From Clostridia bacterium (lineage in GTDB: Bacteria > Bacillota > Clostridia > Oscillospirales > Acutalibacteraceae): 48,645 nt of DNA. A program made the translations under genes and the position numbers. The DNA lies in assembly GCA_017468425.1 (NCBI GenBank), contig JAFUIO010000007.1, forward strand, positions 1 through 48,645, given 5' to 3'. The notes under the pieces are model-generated. The model was not told where the DNA came from, searched no databases, and was given only the letters and a program-made list of their open reading frames with translations. Shown here piece by piece: positions 8,022 to 16,001 of the stretch; position 1 is the stretch's first letter, and every line of letters begins with the position of its first letter.

Positions 8022-9128
8022 TTATACGATATCAATGTTGATTTTATTTTCCTTGGCATAATCTATTGCCGGAGATTTTCTCGGGCAGGCAATTTTCTTC
8101 AATGAATCACAGCTTTCGCAGATGTCACTTCCGATTTCTGTTTTATCCGAAGTGAATGTAAGCACTTCAAGACCTTCGCACCTTGCAAAAACATTATTTC
8201 CGATTACTCTGACATTTTTAGGGATTGTAAAGTTTTTCAGATTCTGGCATCCCGTAAAAGCAAAATTGCCGATAGTTTCTGTTTTATCGTTGATTCTTAT
8301 TTTGTTCAGATTAAGGCAACCGTCAAAAGCATTGTCGCCGATTATTTTAACATTTTCGCCCATAATAACCGAATCAACAGATGAGTTTGCAAAAGCATAC
8401 GGGCATATTTCAGTTACACTTGCGGGGATTTTTACAACCTTGGTAAAGAAATTCTCGCTGAAAGCGGCAACCTTTTCAACGCCGTCAGGCACAGTAACTT
8501 CTTCTTTGCTGCCGTTATAATGTATCAATATATTCTGCCCTGCAATTACCATTTCGTCTTTCTGATTTTCAAGCCACAAAGTGCCCCAGAAAGCACCACC
8601 GCCGATGTTTTTGGTGTTATCGGGGATGAAAATATTTTTAAGAGAAGTACATTCTGCAAAAGAATATGCTCCCACAATTTCAGTCCCTAAAGGAATACGG
8701 ATTGAAGGCAGATTCACGCATCCGAAAAACGCTGATGTGCCGAGGGAATAAAGGTTTTCCGACAACACCACATTTCCGAGGGAAGTACATCCCGAGAAAG
8801 CACCTTCGCCAATTTCTGTTACTGAATCGGAAATTGTAACAGCAAGTAACGTTGCCATATCGCAAAATGCGTTATCAGCAATTGCTCTTACCGTTTTGCC
8901 TGAAAGAGTTTCGGGAATAACAAGAGTTTCAAATTCCGAAATTGAGCCTGTTATTATTACGTAGTCTTCGTAAACATCGTATGTGAGGGTGGTTTTTTCG
9001 TCAATTTCACTTGCTACCAATACAGATTCTTTAAGAGGTCCTTTTTCTTTGCCTGAGTTGTTTGTGCAAGAGAAAAGGCTTAAAGAAACCGTAAGCACTA
9101 ATAATACAGCAAAAAATTTTTTAAACAT
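8022..9128 (-). CDS. BspA-like leucine-rich-repeat lipoprotein
   Basis: The N-terminus is a lipoprotein signal with the lipobox LFSC near residue 21, so the protein should be lipidated by Lgt and anchored outside the membrane. The rest (about residues 60-360) is a series of LRR_5 (Treponema/BspA-type) repeats with the pattern 'F.gC.nL..i.ip..v..Ig..aF'. These proteins mediate surface binding in gut and oral bacteria; the ligand here is unknown. It lies 11 bases after the PRC-barrel gene and 12 bases before pdxY. GAGG lies about 10 bases before the ATG. Confidence 0.85.
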   Translation of the reverse strand: MFKKFFAVLLVLTVSLSLFSCTNNSGKEKGPLKESVLVASEIDEKTTLTYDVYEDYVIITGSISEFETLVIPETLSGKTVRAIADNAFCDMATLLAVTISDSVTEIGEGAFSGCTSLGNVVLSENLYSLGTSAFFGCVNLPSIRIPLGTEIVGAYSFAECTSLKNIFIPDNTKNIGGGAFWGTLWLENQKDEMVIAGQNILIHYNGSKEEVTVPDGVEKVAAFSENFFTKVVKIPASVTEICPYAFANSSVDSVIMGENVKIIGDNAFDGCLNLNKIRINDKTETIGNFAFTGCQNLKNFTIPKNVRVIGNNVFARCEGLEVLTFTSDKTEIGSDICESCDSLKKIACPRKSPAIDYAKENKINIDIV

Positions 9129-9139
9129 CCTTTTTTACC

Positions 9140-9439
9140 TCAGTTAAAAAATGAATCAAGGATTCTTCCTTTTTTTCTTTGTCTTACGGGGTTACAAACG
9201 GGCGGACAGAAGTTTACAAGTATTGTATCTTCGCCTACAACACATATATCACTCCAGCAGATTTTTATATCATCAGTCCTGCCGAAAAGTCCCAGACATT
9301 TTGCTCTGCCGTAAATCACGATAGAAACGATACAACCTGTGCAAGTGTCAATTTCAACATCATTGACACAACCAAGACGTGCACCGTCAGAATTATTTAT
9401 AACTTCCTTATATCTCAGGTCAGTTACACAGCAGTTCAT
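9140..9439 (-). CDS. YlmC/YmxH-family PRC-barrel protein
   Basis: The 99-residue protein starts MNCCVTDLRYKEVINNSDGARLG and contains DVEIDTCTGCIVSIVI. It matches the YlmC/YmxH family of PRC-barrel proteins, found in spore formers and related Firmicutes; the exact role is unsettled. I chose the ATG at 9439 because GGAGGTG lies 6 bases upstream. An upstream in-frame start would add 23 untypical residues and cross the promoter. It is the first gene of the minus-strand operon that runs through the LRR lipoprotein, pdxY and the RluA gene. Confidence 0.85.
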   Translation of the reverse strand: MNCCVTDLRYKEVINNSDGARLGCVNDVEIDTCTGCIVSIVIYGRAKCLGLFGRTDDIKICWSDICVVGEDTILVNFCPPVCNPVRQRKKGRILDSFFN

Positions 9440-9479
9440 ATAAAACACCTCCATAAATAAATTTATGAAGTTAAAATTA

Positions 9480-9508
9480 ATTATATCACATTTTAATACT
9501 CTTCGCAA
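9480..9508 (-). promoter_or_regulatory. Promoter of the PRC-barrel/LRR/pdxY/rluA operon
   Basis: On the minus strand, TTGCGA (9503-9508) and TATAAT (9480-9485) are separated by 17 bases, with TGA before the -10 box. Confidence 0.75.
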
Positions 9509-9522
9509 TATCTCTCTTCCTA

Positions 9523-9551
9523 TTGCAAAAAAATCTTATTTTTGCTATAAT
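9523..9551 (+). promoter_or_regulatory. Promoter of the GPH-like transporter gene
   Basis: TTGCAA (9523-9528) and TATAAT (9546-9551) lie 17 bases apart, with TGC before the -10 box. It is divergent from the preceding promoter. Confidence 0.8.
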
Positions 9552-9582
9552 ATAATTTATCAGAAAAGGAGGCGGTTTCAGA

Positions 9583-11997
9583 GTGAATCTAAAAGAAAAA
9601 GCTTTTGGTTTGCTTAAGGATGTAAAGACTTATTGGAACAAACCAATGAAAGACAGGTATATGCCTTTCAAAGAAATTGCAGCATATGCCGGCGGCGGTA
9701 TCGGTGCGTATATGATTATCACACTCGGTACAGCGTGTATCCTCGCAACAGGTAACACACTTATTTCAAGCACACTCGGTGTTGACGCAACTGATATGTA
9801 CATTATGTATGTTATTGCAGTGCTTGCAAACGTACCGATGACAGGTATCAGGGCAAATATCATCGATAACACCCGTAACAAAGCGGGTAAATACAGACCT
9901 TACATAGTTTCTATGGCTATCCCCACCGCAATTTTATGTATACTGATGGTGTGGTTCCCGTACGATAAACTCGGCTCTTGGCTTCCCGAAGGCGAAATAT
10001 TCGGCGAAAGCTATTCTTACGTGGCGAAATGTGCACTTATATTGATATTCAATCTGTTTATACACTTCTTCTATTATTTCTTCTACGACGGTTACGAGAA
10101 CCTTATTCACGTTCTTTCACCGAATACACAGGAACGTGCAGACGTTGTTTCTGTAAAGAGCGTTGTTTATTCTCTCGCACCTACAATCGTAAACCTTATT
10201 TCACCACTTATTGCATCAAATATTTTCCACACAAACCTTACAGATATCCGAGTTTACAGACTCCTTTATCCCATTCTCGGTGTGCTTGGTATTCTGCTTT
10301 GCATTGTGGTTTATAAGTACACGGAAGAAAGAATCGTTCAGGCAAGAACTCACGTTATCAAAATCCGTTTCACACATGCGCTCAGAGAAGTTGCAAAGAA
10401 TAAATATTTCTGGATAATTTCACTTGCAGGATGGATCGGTTTCCTTGAAAGTGCATACGTTAATATTATGCTCTGGCTTTATAACTACGGCGGTGCAACT
10501 TCGGGAAATGTATATTCACTCATCTTCACTCTTTACGGTAATGCTGCACTCTGGGGAATGCTGATTGCACCTATATGTGTCAGAAAATGGGGAAAAAAGA
10601 GCGTTCTTGTAACCACAAACGTATTCAACATTATTTTCCTGCTTCCTACCCTTCCCGTAACACAGAGCATAAACGGTTCAACGTTGTGGTATGTTCTTAT
10701 ATTCCTCTATCTGAACCATTTTATGAGCTCATTCGGTTACATTCTCAACCCTGCAATTCAGGCTGATATCAGAGACTATCAGCAGTACAAATCAGGCGAA
10801 AGAATCGACGGTATGTTCTCTGCCGTTGCAACAATCGGTACTGTTATCACTTTGCTTACTTCATCTGTGCTTCCCGCTATTTATGAAAAAGGCGGAATCA
10901 CAAAAGAAAACGCTGCAGTTGTTACATCAAACCCCGAAATCTTAAACAGAGTTCTCGGTGACGGCAAAACTGTAGGCCAGATTCTTTCCGAACAGCTTGC
11001 AAACGGACAGGATAACTACAACAATGCTTTCTCCGCACTTTATGACCCCGAAATTCTTCTTTCACTCATCCACGTGCTGATTATCATTTCTGCGGTTGGT
11101 GCATTTATGAACGTTGTGCCTTATTTCTGGTATGACTTCAACGAAATCAAGCAGAAATCAGTTATCAGAGTTCTTAAAGTCCGTGCAATGTTTGAAGACT
11201 TCGGCAACGGTGTGTTCAAAGATAAAGAGCTTGTTGAAACTATCGACCTTATCAGAGATGCAAGAACTCTTTCAAAAGAATTGCCGAAAGAAGTCAACAA
11301 AAAATCTTATAAATCAATTTCAGACAAAGCTGAAAGAAAAGCTGCTAAAAAGGCTTATCGCGACGACCTGAAACATAACGAAGAAATTGAAATCGCAAAA
11401 TTTGTCTGCGATGAACTTGACAAATTCTCAAATCCCGTTTATGCAGGTCAGATTGAGCAGTGGCAGAAAGTTTACGCAAACGGTCTTGCAGGTCTTGCTG
11501 CTATGAATATGGCTGAAATCAAAGAGGAAATCCGCAACGCAAAAGCAATGCCGAAACAGACTACTGCTGAAAAAGAAGCACGTAAAGCAGCTCTTGAAAC
11601 TGCAAATAACAAAAAGTATTCTTATAAAGCAATCAAAAAATATTATTCCGATGCAAATACTTTCAAGAAACCCGATTACAGTGTTGTTGAAGGTTACTAT
11701 GAAAGAGAAGACAAAATTGATATGGAAATCAAAGAGATTTATCAGAAATTGTCTGACAGCAAAAAAGGAAATGTTGATAAAGGCGCTTTGAAAAACAGAA
11801 TTGCAGAACTTAAAGCAGAAAAGAAAGTAATTAAAGCAAAAGCAAAGGTTGAATCAGAAACGATTACAAACTTCGCAGTTGCAGCAAAACCCTATCTTGA
11901 TGCTGAAAGAAATCTTGTACAGATGGAAAACTATGCAAACCTTGATAAGATTTCCGAAATGTATGACGCTGCAAAAGCAAAACTTGCACAGGCATAA
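9583..11997 (+). CDS. GPH/MFS-type sugar:cation symporter homologue with a long charged C-terminal tail
   Basis: The first 520 or so residues form a 12-helix major facilitator of the glycoside-pentoside-hexuronide (MelB-like) type. The family signs are an early helix with GGGIGAYMI, the DNTRNKAGKYRPYI loop and a DIRDYQQYKSGERIDGMF loop. The remaining 280 residues (about 525-804) are strongly charged, Lys/Glu/Ala-rich and probably helical or coiled coil. Ordinary GPH transporters end soon after helix 12. Substrate is not predictable. The start is GTG 9583, with AAGGAGG at 9566-9572. A terminator follows. A second, normal-length homologue lies at 45416-46951. Confidence 0.8.
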   Translation: MNLKEKAFGLLKDVKTYWNKPMKDRYMPFKEIAAYAGGGIGAYMIITLGTACILATGNTLISSTLGVDATDMYIMYVIAVLANVPMTGIRANIIDNTRNKAGKYRPYIVSMAIPTAILCILMVWFPYDKLGSWLPEGEIFGESYSYVAKCALILIFNLFIHFFYYFFYDGYENLIHVLSPNTQERADVVSVKSVVYSLAPTIVNLISPLIASNIFHTNLTDIRVYRLLYPILGVLGILLCIVVYKYTEERIVQARTHVIKIRFTHALREVAKNKYFWIISLAGWIGFLESAYVNIMLWLYNYGGATSGNVYSLIFTLYGNAALWGMLIAPICVRKWGKKSVLVTTNVFNIIFLLPTLPVTQSINGSTLWYVLIFLYLNHFMSSFGYILNPAIQADIRDYQQYKSGERIDGMFSAVATIGTVITLLTSSVLPAIYEKGGITKENAAVVTSNPEILNRVLGDGKTVGQILSEQLANGQDNYNNAFSALYDPEILLSLIHVLIIISAVGAFMNVVPYFWYDFNEIKQKSVIRVLKVRAMFEDFGNGVFKDKELVETIDLIRDARTLSKELPKEVNKKSYKSISDKAERKAAKKAYRDDLKHNEEIEIAKFVCDELDKFSNPVYAGQIEQWQKVYANGLAGLAAMNMAEIKEEIRNAKAMPKQTTAEKEARKAALETANNKKYSYKAIKKYYSDANTFKKPDYSVVEGYYEREDKIDMEIKEIYQKLSDSKKGNVDKGALKNRIAELKAEKKVIKAKAKVESETITNFAVAAKPYLDAERNLVQMENYANLDKISEMYDAAKAKLAQA

Positions 11998-12003
11998 AAT
12001 AAC

Positions 12004-12040
12004 AAAAAGTGGTTGAACAATTGCTCAACCACTTTTTCTT
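12004..12040. terminator. Bidirectional terminator between the GPH gene and pnuC
   Basis: The hairpin GTGGTTGA/TCAACCAC extends into A5 on the left and T5 on the right, so it can stop transcription from both convergent genes. Confidence 0.88.
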
Positions 12041-12069
12041 TGTTATAAGCTGTACTGCGTACACGTAAA

Positions 12070-12738
12070 TCAATTTGCTTTCTGCCGTTTTTCTATTTTC
12101 TTCCAATTTATAAAACCGTATAAATCGTTGAAGAAAAATGTCAGGAAACAGGCAACCATTGCGACAGAACTGATGTCGTTTATCGATGCGGAAACCCAGA
12201 GAATAACAAGTATAAGGTCGTTTGCAGCATATCCAAGAGCATAATAGGGGCTTCGCATTGCAGTCAGGTATGATGCAACAAAGCTTGTTGTAATAGAAAG
12301 AGTGCTGAAAACTAAATTTGCGTTTCCAAGTATTTTCAGAATAAAATAAAAAATTACTGTTGTAACAGCGGTAAGAATCAGCATTACTGCAGTTTGTTTC
12401 TTCGTCATACGGCTTACTTCCACTTCGTTTGTGTCTTTGAACGGATGACGAAGCCACGAAATAAGAGCCACAACCGCCATAGGAGTAGTCATGCCAAGGT
12501 AAGTTATTGCCTCACCGTAATATTTAACTTTAATTGAAATTATTCCGTAAAAAACGGAAAAAATAATTATCAGAATCTGTCCGACTGCGTGTCCTTTTGC
12601 GAGAAAAATCAGAGAAGTAACACCGATTAATGATGAAATAAGTGTTAAATAGTCGGTGCTTTTAAAAAGGAAAAATGTTGCTGTGACGATTATCACTGAG
12701 GATATCCACAGTGCCTTTTCGAATTTTGTAAGTTTCAT
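12070..12738 (-). CDS. pnuC: PnuC-family transporter (nicotinamide riboside or related)
   Basis: The 222-residue, roughly seven-helix membrane protein has the PnuC signature SPYYALGYAANDLILVILW near its C-terminal half. PnuC proteins are facilitators for nicotinamide riboside and related vitamins. Substrate can differ within the family, so the leader RNA upstream may be the better clue. GAGGTGA lies directly before the ATG. No NAD salvage gene is adjacent. Confidence 0.82.
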   Translation of the reverse strand: MKLTKFEKALWISSVIIVTATFFLFKSTDYLTLISSLIGVTSLIFLAKGHAVGQILIIIFSVFYGIISIKVKYYGEAITYLGMTTPMAVVALISWLRHPFKDTNEVEVSRMTKKQTAVMLILTAVTTVIFYFILKILGNANLVFSTLSITTSFVASYLTAMRSPYYALGYAANDLILVILWVSASINDISSVAMVACFLTFFFNDLYGFINWKKIEKRQKAN

Positions 12739-12848
12739 ATCATCACCTCAAAAAAATAAGCAATCAAAACACATCTTCAAAGACCTAACGATGTGTTCGG
12801 AGCGCAAAATTGCAACTACCCGGTGGCAGTAGATGTTCAATTTTGCAC
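12739..12848 (-). ncRNA. Structured leader of pnuC, candidate riboswitch
   Basis: Reading the minus strand from the promoter, a perfect 9-bp stem GCAAAATTG/CAATTTTGC (12838-12846 with 12804-12812) encloses a second hairpin with CTAC/GTAG arms around a G/C-rich loop (12816-12832). Next comes an 8-bp hairpin AACACATC/GATGTGTT (12768-12797), and then a run of seven T at 12750-12756, just before the ribosome-binding site. This compact aptamer-plus-attenuator look suggests metabolite control. Candidate classes are NAD+-II (pnuC motif) and guanidine-IV (mepA motif). I cannot tell which, if either, from sequence alone. Confidence 0.55.
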
Positions 12849-12877
12849 ATTATATCACTTTTTATAAGCAATGTCAA
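12849..12877 (-). promoter_or_regulatory. Promoter of pnuC
   Basis: On the minus strand, a perfect TTGACA (12872-12877) and a perfect TATAAT (12849-12854) are separated by 17 bases, with TGA before the -10 box. Confidence 0.85.
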
Positions 12878-12889
12878 GGAAGGTGTTTA

Positions 12890-12918
12890 TTGACTTTGCG
12901 GGATATGTATGATATCAT
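12890..12918 (+). promoter_or_regulatory. Promoter of the HAD phosphatase gene at 12943
   Basis: TTGACT (12890-12895) and TATCAT (12913-12918) lie 17 bases apart. It is divergent from the pnuC promoter, with the two -35 boxes only 12 bases apart. Confidence 0.65.
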
Positions 12919-12942
12919 ATCTTCTCGGAAAGCGGTGAGAAA

Positions 12943-13590
12943 ATGAAAATCAAAGGTGCAATTTTTGACGTTGACGGAACATTACTTGATTCGATGTACA
13001 CATGGCGTTTAAGAGGGGAATTATACCTGAAAAAGCTTGGGATTGAACCGCGTGAAGGTCTTCAGTATGATGTGAGAAAACTGGGGTTTCTGGAATCACC
13101 AAAAATGATAAAGGAAGAATATAATCTGTCCCAATCTTACGAAGAAATTCTCAACGGTATGATGCAGGTTGTAAGGGATTATTACCTTTATGAAGCAACT
13201 GTGAAAAACGGCACAACAGAATTTCTGGAAGAGCTTAAAAAGAATGGCGTAAAAATGTGCGTAGCCACTGCCACAGACTATGATATGGTAGTGCTGGGGC
13301 TTAAAAATTGCGGAATATTTGATTATTTTGAAAACGTTTTTACCTGCGGAGGTTTGAAAACCAATAAAACAAAACCGTATATTTTTGAACACGCTATGGA
13401 AAGCCTGGGCACAGCAAAGGAAGATACGGTTATTTTCGAAGATGCTCTGTATGCTGTCAAAACTGCAAAGGAATCAGGTTTCTTTGTAACGGGCATTTTT
13501 GACGAGCAGGAGCACGAGCAGGACGAATTCAGAAAACTTTGCGACATTTTTGTTTACGATTTGCGAGATTCACTAAAATTTTTACTGTGA
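12943..13590 (+). CDS. HAD-superfamily hydrolase, subfamily IA (beta-phosphoglucomutase-like)
   Basis: The 215-residue protein has HAD motif I DVDGTLLDS at about residues 9-17, a helical cap, motif II in VATATDYD, a motif III lysine in KTKPYIF and motif IV in FEDALYAVKTAK. It is a cytoplasmic phosphatase or phosphoglucomutase acting on small phosphorylated sugars; substrate unknown. A paralogue of similar length and motif order lies at 17506-18150. The Shine-Dalgarno is weak (GGTGAG). Confidence 0.85.
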   Translation: MKIKGAIFDVDGTLLDSMYTWRLRGELYLKKLGIEPREGLQYDVRKLGFLESPKMIKEEYNLSQSYEEILNGMMQVVRDYYLYEATVKNGTTEFLEELKKNGVKMCVATATDYDMVVLGLKNCGIFDYFENVFTCGGLKTNKTKPYIFEHAMESLGTAKEDTVIFEDALYAVKTAKESGFFVTGIFDEQEHEQDEFRKLCDIFVYDLRDSLKFLL

Positions 13591-13617
13591 TTTTTAAAAA
13601 TTCTTTGCAAAATAACA

Positions 13618-13646
13618 TTGCAATATGATTTATATAGTAGTATAAT
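13618..13646 (+). promoter_or_regulatory. Promoter of the CofE-like gene
   Basis: TTGCAA (13618-13623) and TATAAT (13641-13646) lie 17 bases apart. Confidence 0.8.
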
Positions 13647-13693
13647 ATTTAGTTGTGAAAAGACTTTAAATTGTCCAAAAGGAGTTGTTCATT

Positions 13694-14887
13694 ATGAGCA
13701 GAATGATAGGCACAGTTTCAAGAGGTGTAAGAGCACCCATTATCAAAAACGGTGATGATATAGTTGAGATTGTAACTTCTTCAGTTATTGAAGCTTCAGA
13801 AGAAGCAGGCTTTAGTTTTAACGACCGTGATATCGTTGCTATGACAGAGGCTATTGTTGCACGTGCACAGGGTAACTATGCAACAGTTGATGATATTGCT
13901 GACGACGTTAAAGCAAAATTCGGCGGCGAAACAATTGGTGTTATTTTCCCCATTCTCAGCCGTAACCGTTTTGCTATCTGTCTTCGCGGTATTGCAAAGG
14001 GTGCAAAGAAAGTTGTTCTTATGCTTTCTTATCCCTCTGATGAAGTTGGTAACCACCTTGTAAGCCTTGACGCACTTGATGAAAAAGGCGTTGACCCTTA
14101 CAGTGATGTGCTTACTCTCGAAAAATATCGTGAACTCTTCGGCTATGAAAAACACACATTCACAGGTGTTGACTACGTAGAGTATTACGAAAACCTTATC
14201 AAAGAATCAGGCGCAGAAGTTGAAATCATTTTTGCTAATAATCCCAGAGCAATTCTTTCCTTTACAAAGAATGTTCTTTGCTGCGACATCCACACACGCG
14301 CACGTACAAAGAGAATTCTTAAAAATGCAGGCGGCGAAAAGATTTTCGGTCTTGACGAAATTCTCAATGCACCTGTAAACGGCAGCGGCTTCAACGCTGA
14401 TTACGGTCTTCTCGGTTCAAACAAAGCAACAGAAGATACAGTTAAACTTTTCCCCCGCGATTGTCAGGTTGTAGTTGATGCAATTCAGGCTCAGCTTAAA
14501 GAAAAAACAGGCAAAAACATTGAGGTTATGGTTTACGGTGACGGTGCTTTCAAAGACCCCGTAGGTAAAATCTGGGAACTTGCTGACCCCGTTGTTTCTC
14601 CTGCTTACACAAGCGGTCTTGAAGGAACACCTAACGAACTTAAGCTTAAATACCTTGCTGACAATGAGTTTGCTGACCTTAAAGGCGAAGAACTCAAAGA
14701 AGCAATTAAAAACAAAATCCATGAAAAAGACGGTGACCTTGTTGGTCAGATGGCTTCTGAAGGTACAACTCCCAGAAGACTTACAGACCTTATCGGTTCA
14801 CTCTGCGACCTTACTTCAGGTTCAGGCGATAAGGGTACTCCTATCGTGTTTATTCAGGGTTATTTTGACAACTATACAACAGAATAA
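13694..14887 (+). CDS. CofE-like protein (coenzyme F420-0:L-glutamate ligase family) of unknown function
   Basis: The 397-residue protein belongs to the family annotated as F420-0:gamma-glutamyl ligase. Conserved-looking blocks are TVSRGVRAPI at the N-terminus, ARAQGNYATVDDIA, FPILSRNRFA, YPSDEVGNHL, VYGDGAFKDPVGKIWE and the C-terminal LIGSLCDLTSGSGDKGTP. Clostridia of this kind are not known to make coenzyme F420, and no cof/fbi gene is nearby. The true reaction is probably another amide-ligase or GTP-dependent step. I chose ATG 13694 because AAAAGGAG lies 10 bases upstream; a TTG at 13685 is too close to it. It is a single-gene unit with its own promoter and terminator. Confidence 0.78.
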   Translation: MSRMIGTVSRGVRAPIIKNGDDIVEIVTSSVIEASEEAGFSFNDRDIVAMTEAIVARAQGNYATVDDIADDVKAKFGGETIGVIFPILSRNRFAICLRGIAKGAKKVVLMLSYPSDEVGNHLVSLDALDEKGVDPYSDVLTLEKYRELFGYEKHTFTGVDYVEYYENLIKESGAEVEIIFANNPRAILSFTKNVLCCDIHTRARTKRILKNAGGEKIFGLDEILNAPVNGSGFNADYGLLGSNKATEDTVKLFPRDCQVVVDAIQAQLKEKTGKNIEVMVYGDGAFKDPVGKIWELADPVVSPAYTSGLEGTPNELKLKYLADNEFADLKGEELKEAIKNKIHEKDGDLVGQMASEGTTPRRLTDLIGSLCDLTSGSGDKGTPIVFIQGYFDNYTTE

Positions 14888-14895
14888 TAAAATAT

Positions 14896-14925
14896 GGCCG
14901 GCAAATATTTTGTCGGCCTTTTTTG
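14896..14925 (+). terminator. Terminator after the CofE-like gene
   Basis: A GGCCGGCA/TGTCGGCC hairpin with one G-U pair is followed by T6. Confidence 0.88.
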
Positions 14926-14946
14926 ATAAAACGGAGGTGTTATATT

Positions 14947-15960
14947 ATGAAGAATAATAAATTTGCTGAAGTCATATCTTTATTTACTGTTTTATGCATT
15001 GTATTTGCGTGTTGCACTTTATCTGCAAACGCAGCGAAAGAGAATAATATTGAGTATACTGTGGAGAATAATCAGGCAGTGATTGAAAAACTTGATGCAA
15101 CAGGACTTACCCGCCTTGAAATACCCCAAAAGCTTGGCGGTTGTGATGTGGTGTATTTATCGCAGAATGCAATTGTCAATGCCGATTCTGTTACAAGTAT
15201 TACAATACCTGCAGGAATTGAAGATTTAGGTGAATTTGACGGTGCACCCTTTTATAATATGAACAGCCTGGAAGAAATTATTGTAGACACAAACAACCAA
15301 TACTACAGCTCGGATGAAAACGGTGTTCTGTATGATAAAAGCAAAACAACACTTGTTAAATACCCTGCAGGTAATAAGAACAAATCTTTCTCCGCACCGG
15401 CCAGTGTAGTGTATATTAAAAGCGGTACTTTTAATAACTGCAGATATCTTGAGAGCGTTGAAAGTCTCGGCAAGACAGAGCAGTTGTGCGAAGCTTTTAC
15501 AAATTGTAAAAATCTCAAAAAAGTGAATATCCCTGAAAGTGTAAAACTTGTAAATGAAAATAACAGTTCACTGTTTTACGGTTGCGATAACCTGACTGAT
15601 ATTTATTTTGGCGGAAGCAGAGTTCAGTGGAAAAATCTTGAAATAAATGCGGATAATCAGTTTGTAAAAAATGCAAAAATCCATTTTGCAATAGGGGAGA
15701 AAGTTACTTCTGCTGCAAAAGTGAAAACTACTGCATCAAAAACTACCGAGAAACACACGGAATCAGAAATTACTTCTGTTACAGAAACCGAATCAATTAC
15801 AGATGAAATAAAAGTAACGGAAAAAACAGAACTTTCTGTTTCAAACGAAAATGCTGAACAGGCAAAGCCTGAAAACAATATACTTAAATATATCGTTCCT
15901 GTAATTATTATTCTGCTGATTGCAGTCGGAGTTTTTCTTGTAAGAAAATATAAAAAGTAA
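14947..15960 (+). CDS. Membrane-anchored LRR_5 surface protein
   Basis: The 337-residue protein has a signal peptide (about residues 1-30, ending SANA). A short BspA-like LRR_5 domain follows (about residues 35-235), then a Thr/Glu/Ser-rich stalk (about 240-305) and a C-terminal transmembrane helix followed by a basic RKYKK tail. It is therefore displayed outside the cell on a stalk. ATG 14947 is chosen because GGAGGTG lies 7 bases upstream. A related LRR lipoprotein is at 8022-9128. Ligand unknown. Confidence 0.82.
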   Translation: MKNNKFAEVISLFTVLCIVFACCTLSANAAKENNIEYTVENNQAVIEKLDATGLTRLEIPQKLGGCDVVYLSQNAIVNADSVTSITIPAGIEDLGEFDGAPFYNMNSLEEIIVDTNNQYYSSDENGVLYDKSKTTLVKYPAGNKNKSFSAPASVVYIKSGTFNNCRYLESVESLGKTEQLCEAFTNCKNLKKVNIPESVKLVNENNSSLFYGCDNLTDIYFGGSRVQWKNLEINADNQFVKNAKIHFAIGEKVTSAAKVKTTASKTTEKHTESEITSVTETESITDEIKVTEKTELSVSNENAEQAKPENNILKYIVPVIIILLIAVGVFLVRKYKK

Positions 15961-15966
15961 AAACAA

Positions 15967-15998
15967 AAAACTCGTAAGATTTTCACCTTACGAGTTTT
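15967..15998. terminator. Bidirectional terminator between the LRR gene and the GH29 gene
   Basis: The stem AAAACTCGTAAG/CTTACGAGTTTT with an 8-base loop has T-rich flanks on both strands and lies between convergent genes. Confidence 0.9.
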
Positions 15999-16001
15999 CT
16001 T

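Noticed and set aside
9440..9508. A longer version of the PRC-barrel protein
   Set aside because: The extra residues are untypical, the promoter lies inside that stretch, and an ideal Shine-Dalgarno sits before the ATG at 9439.
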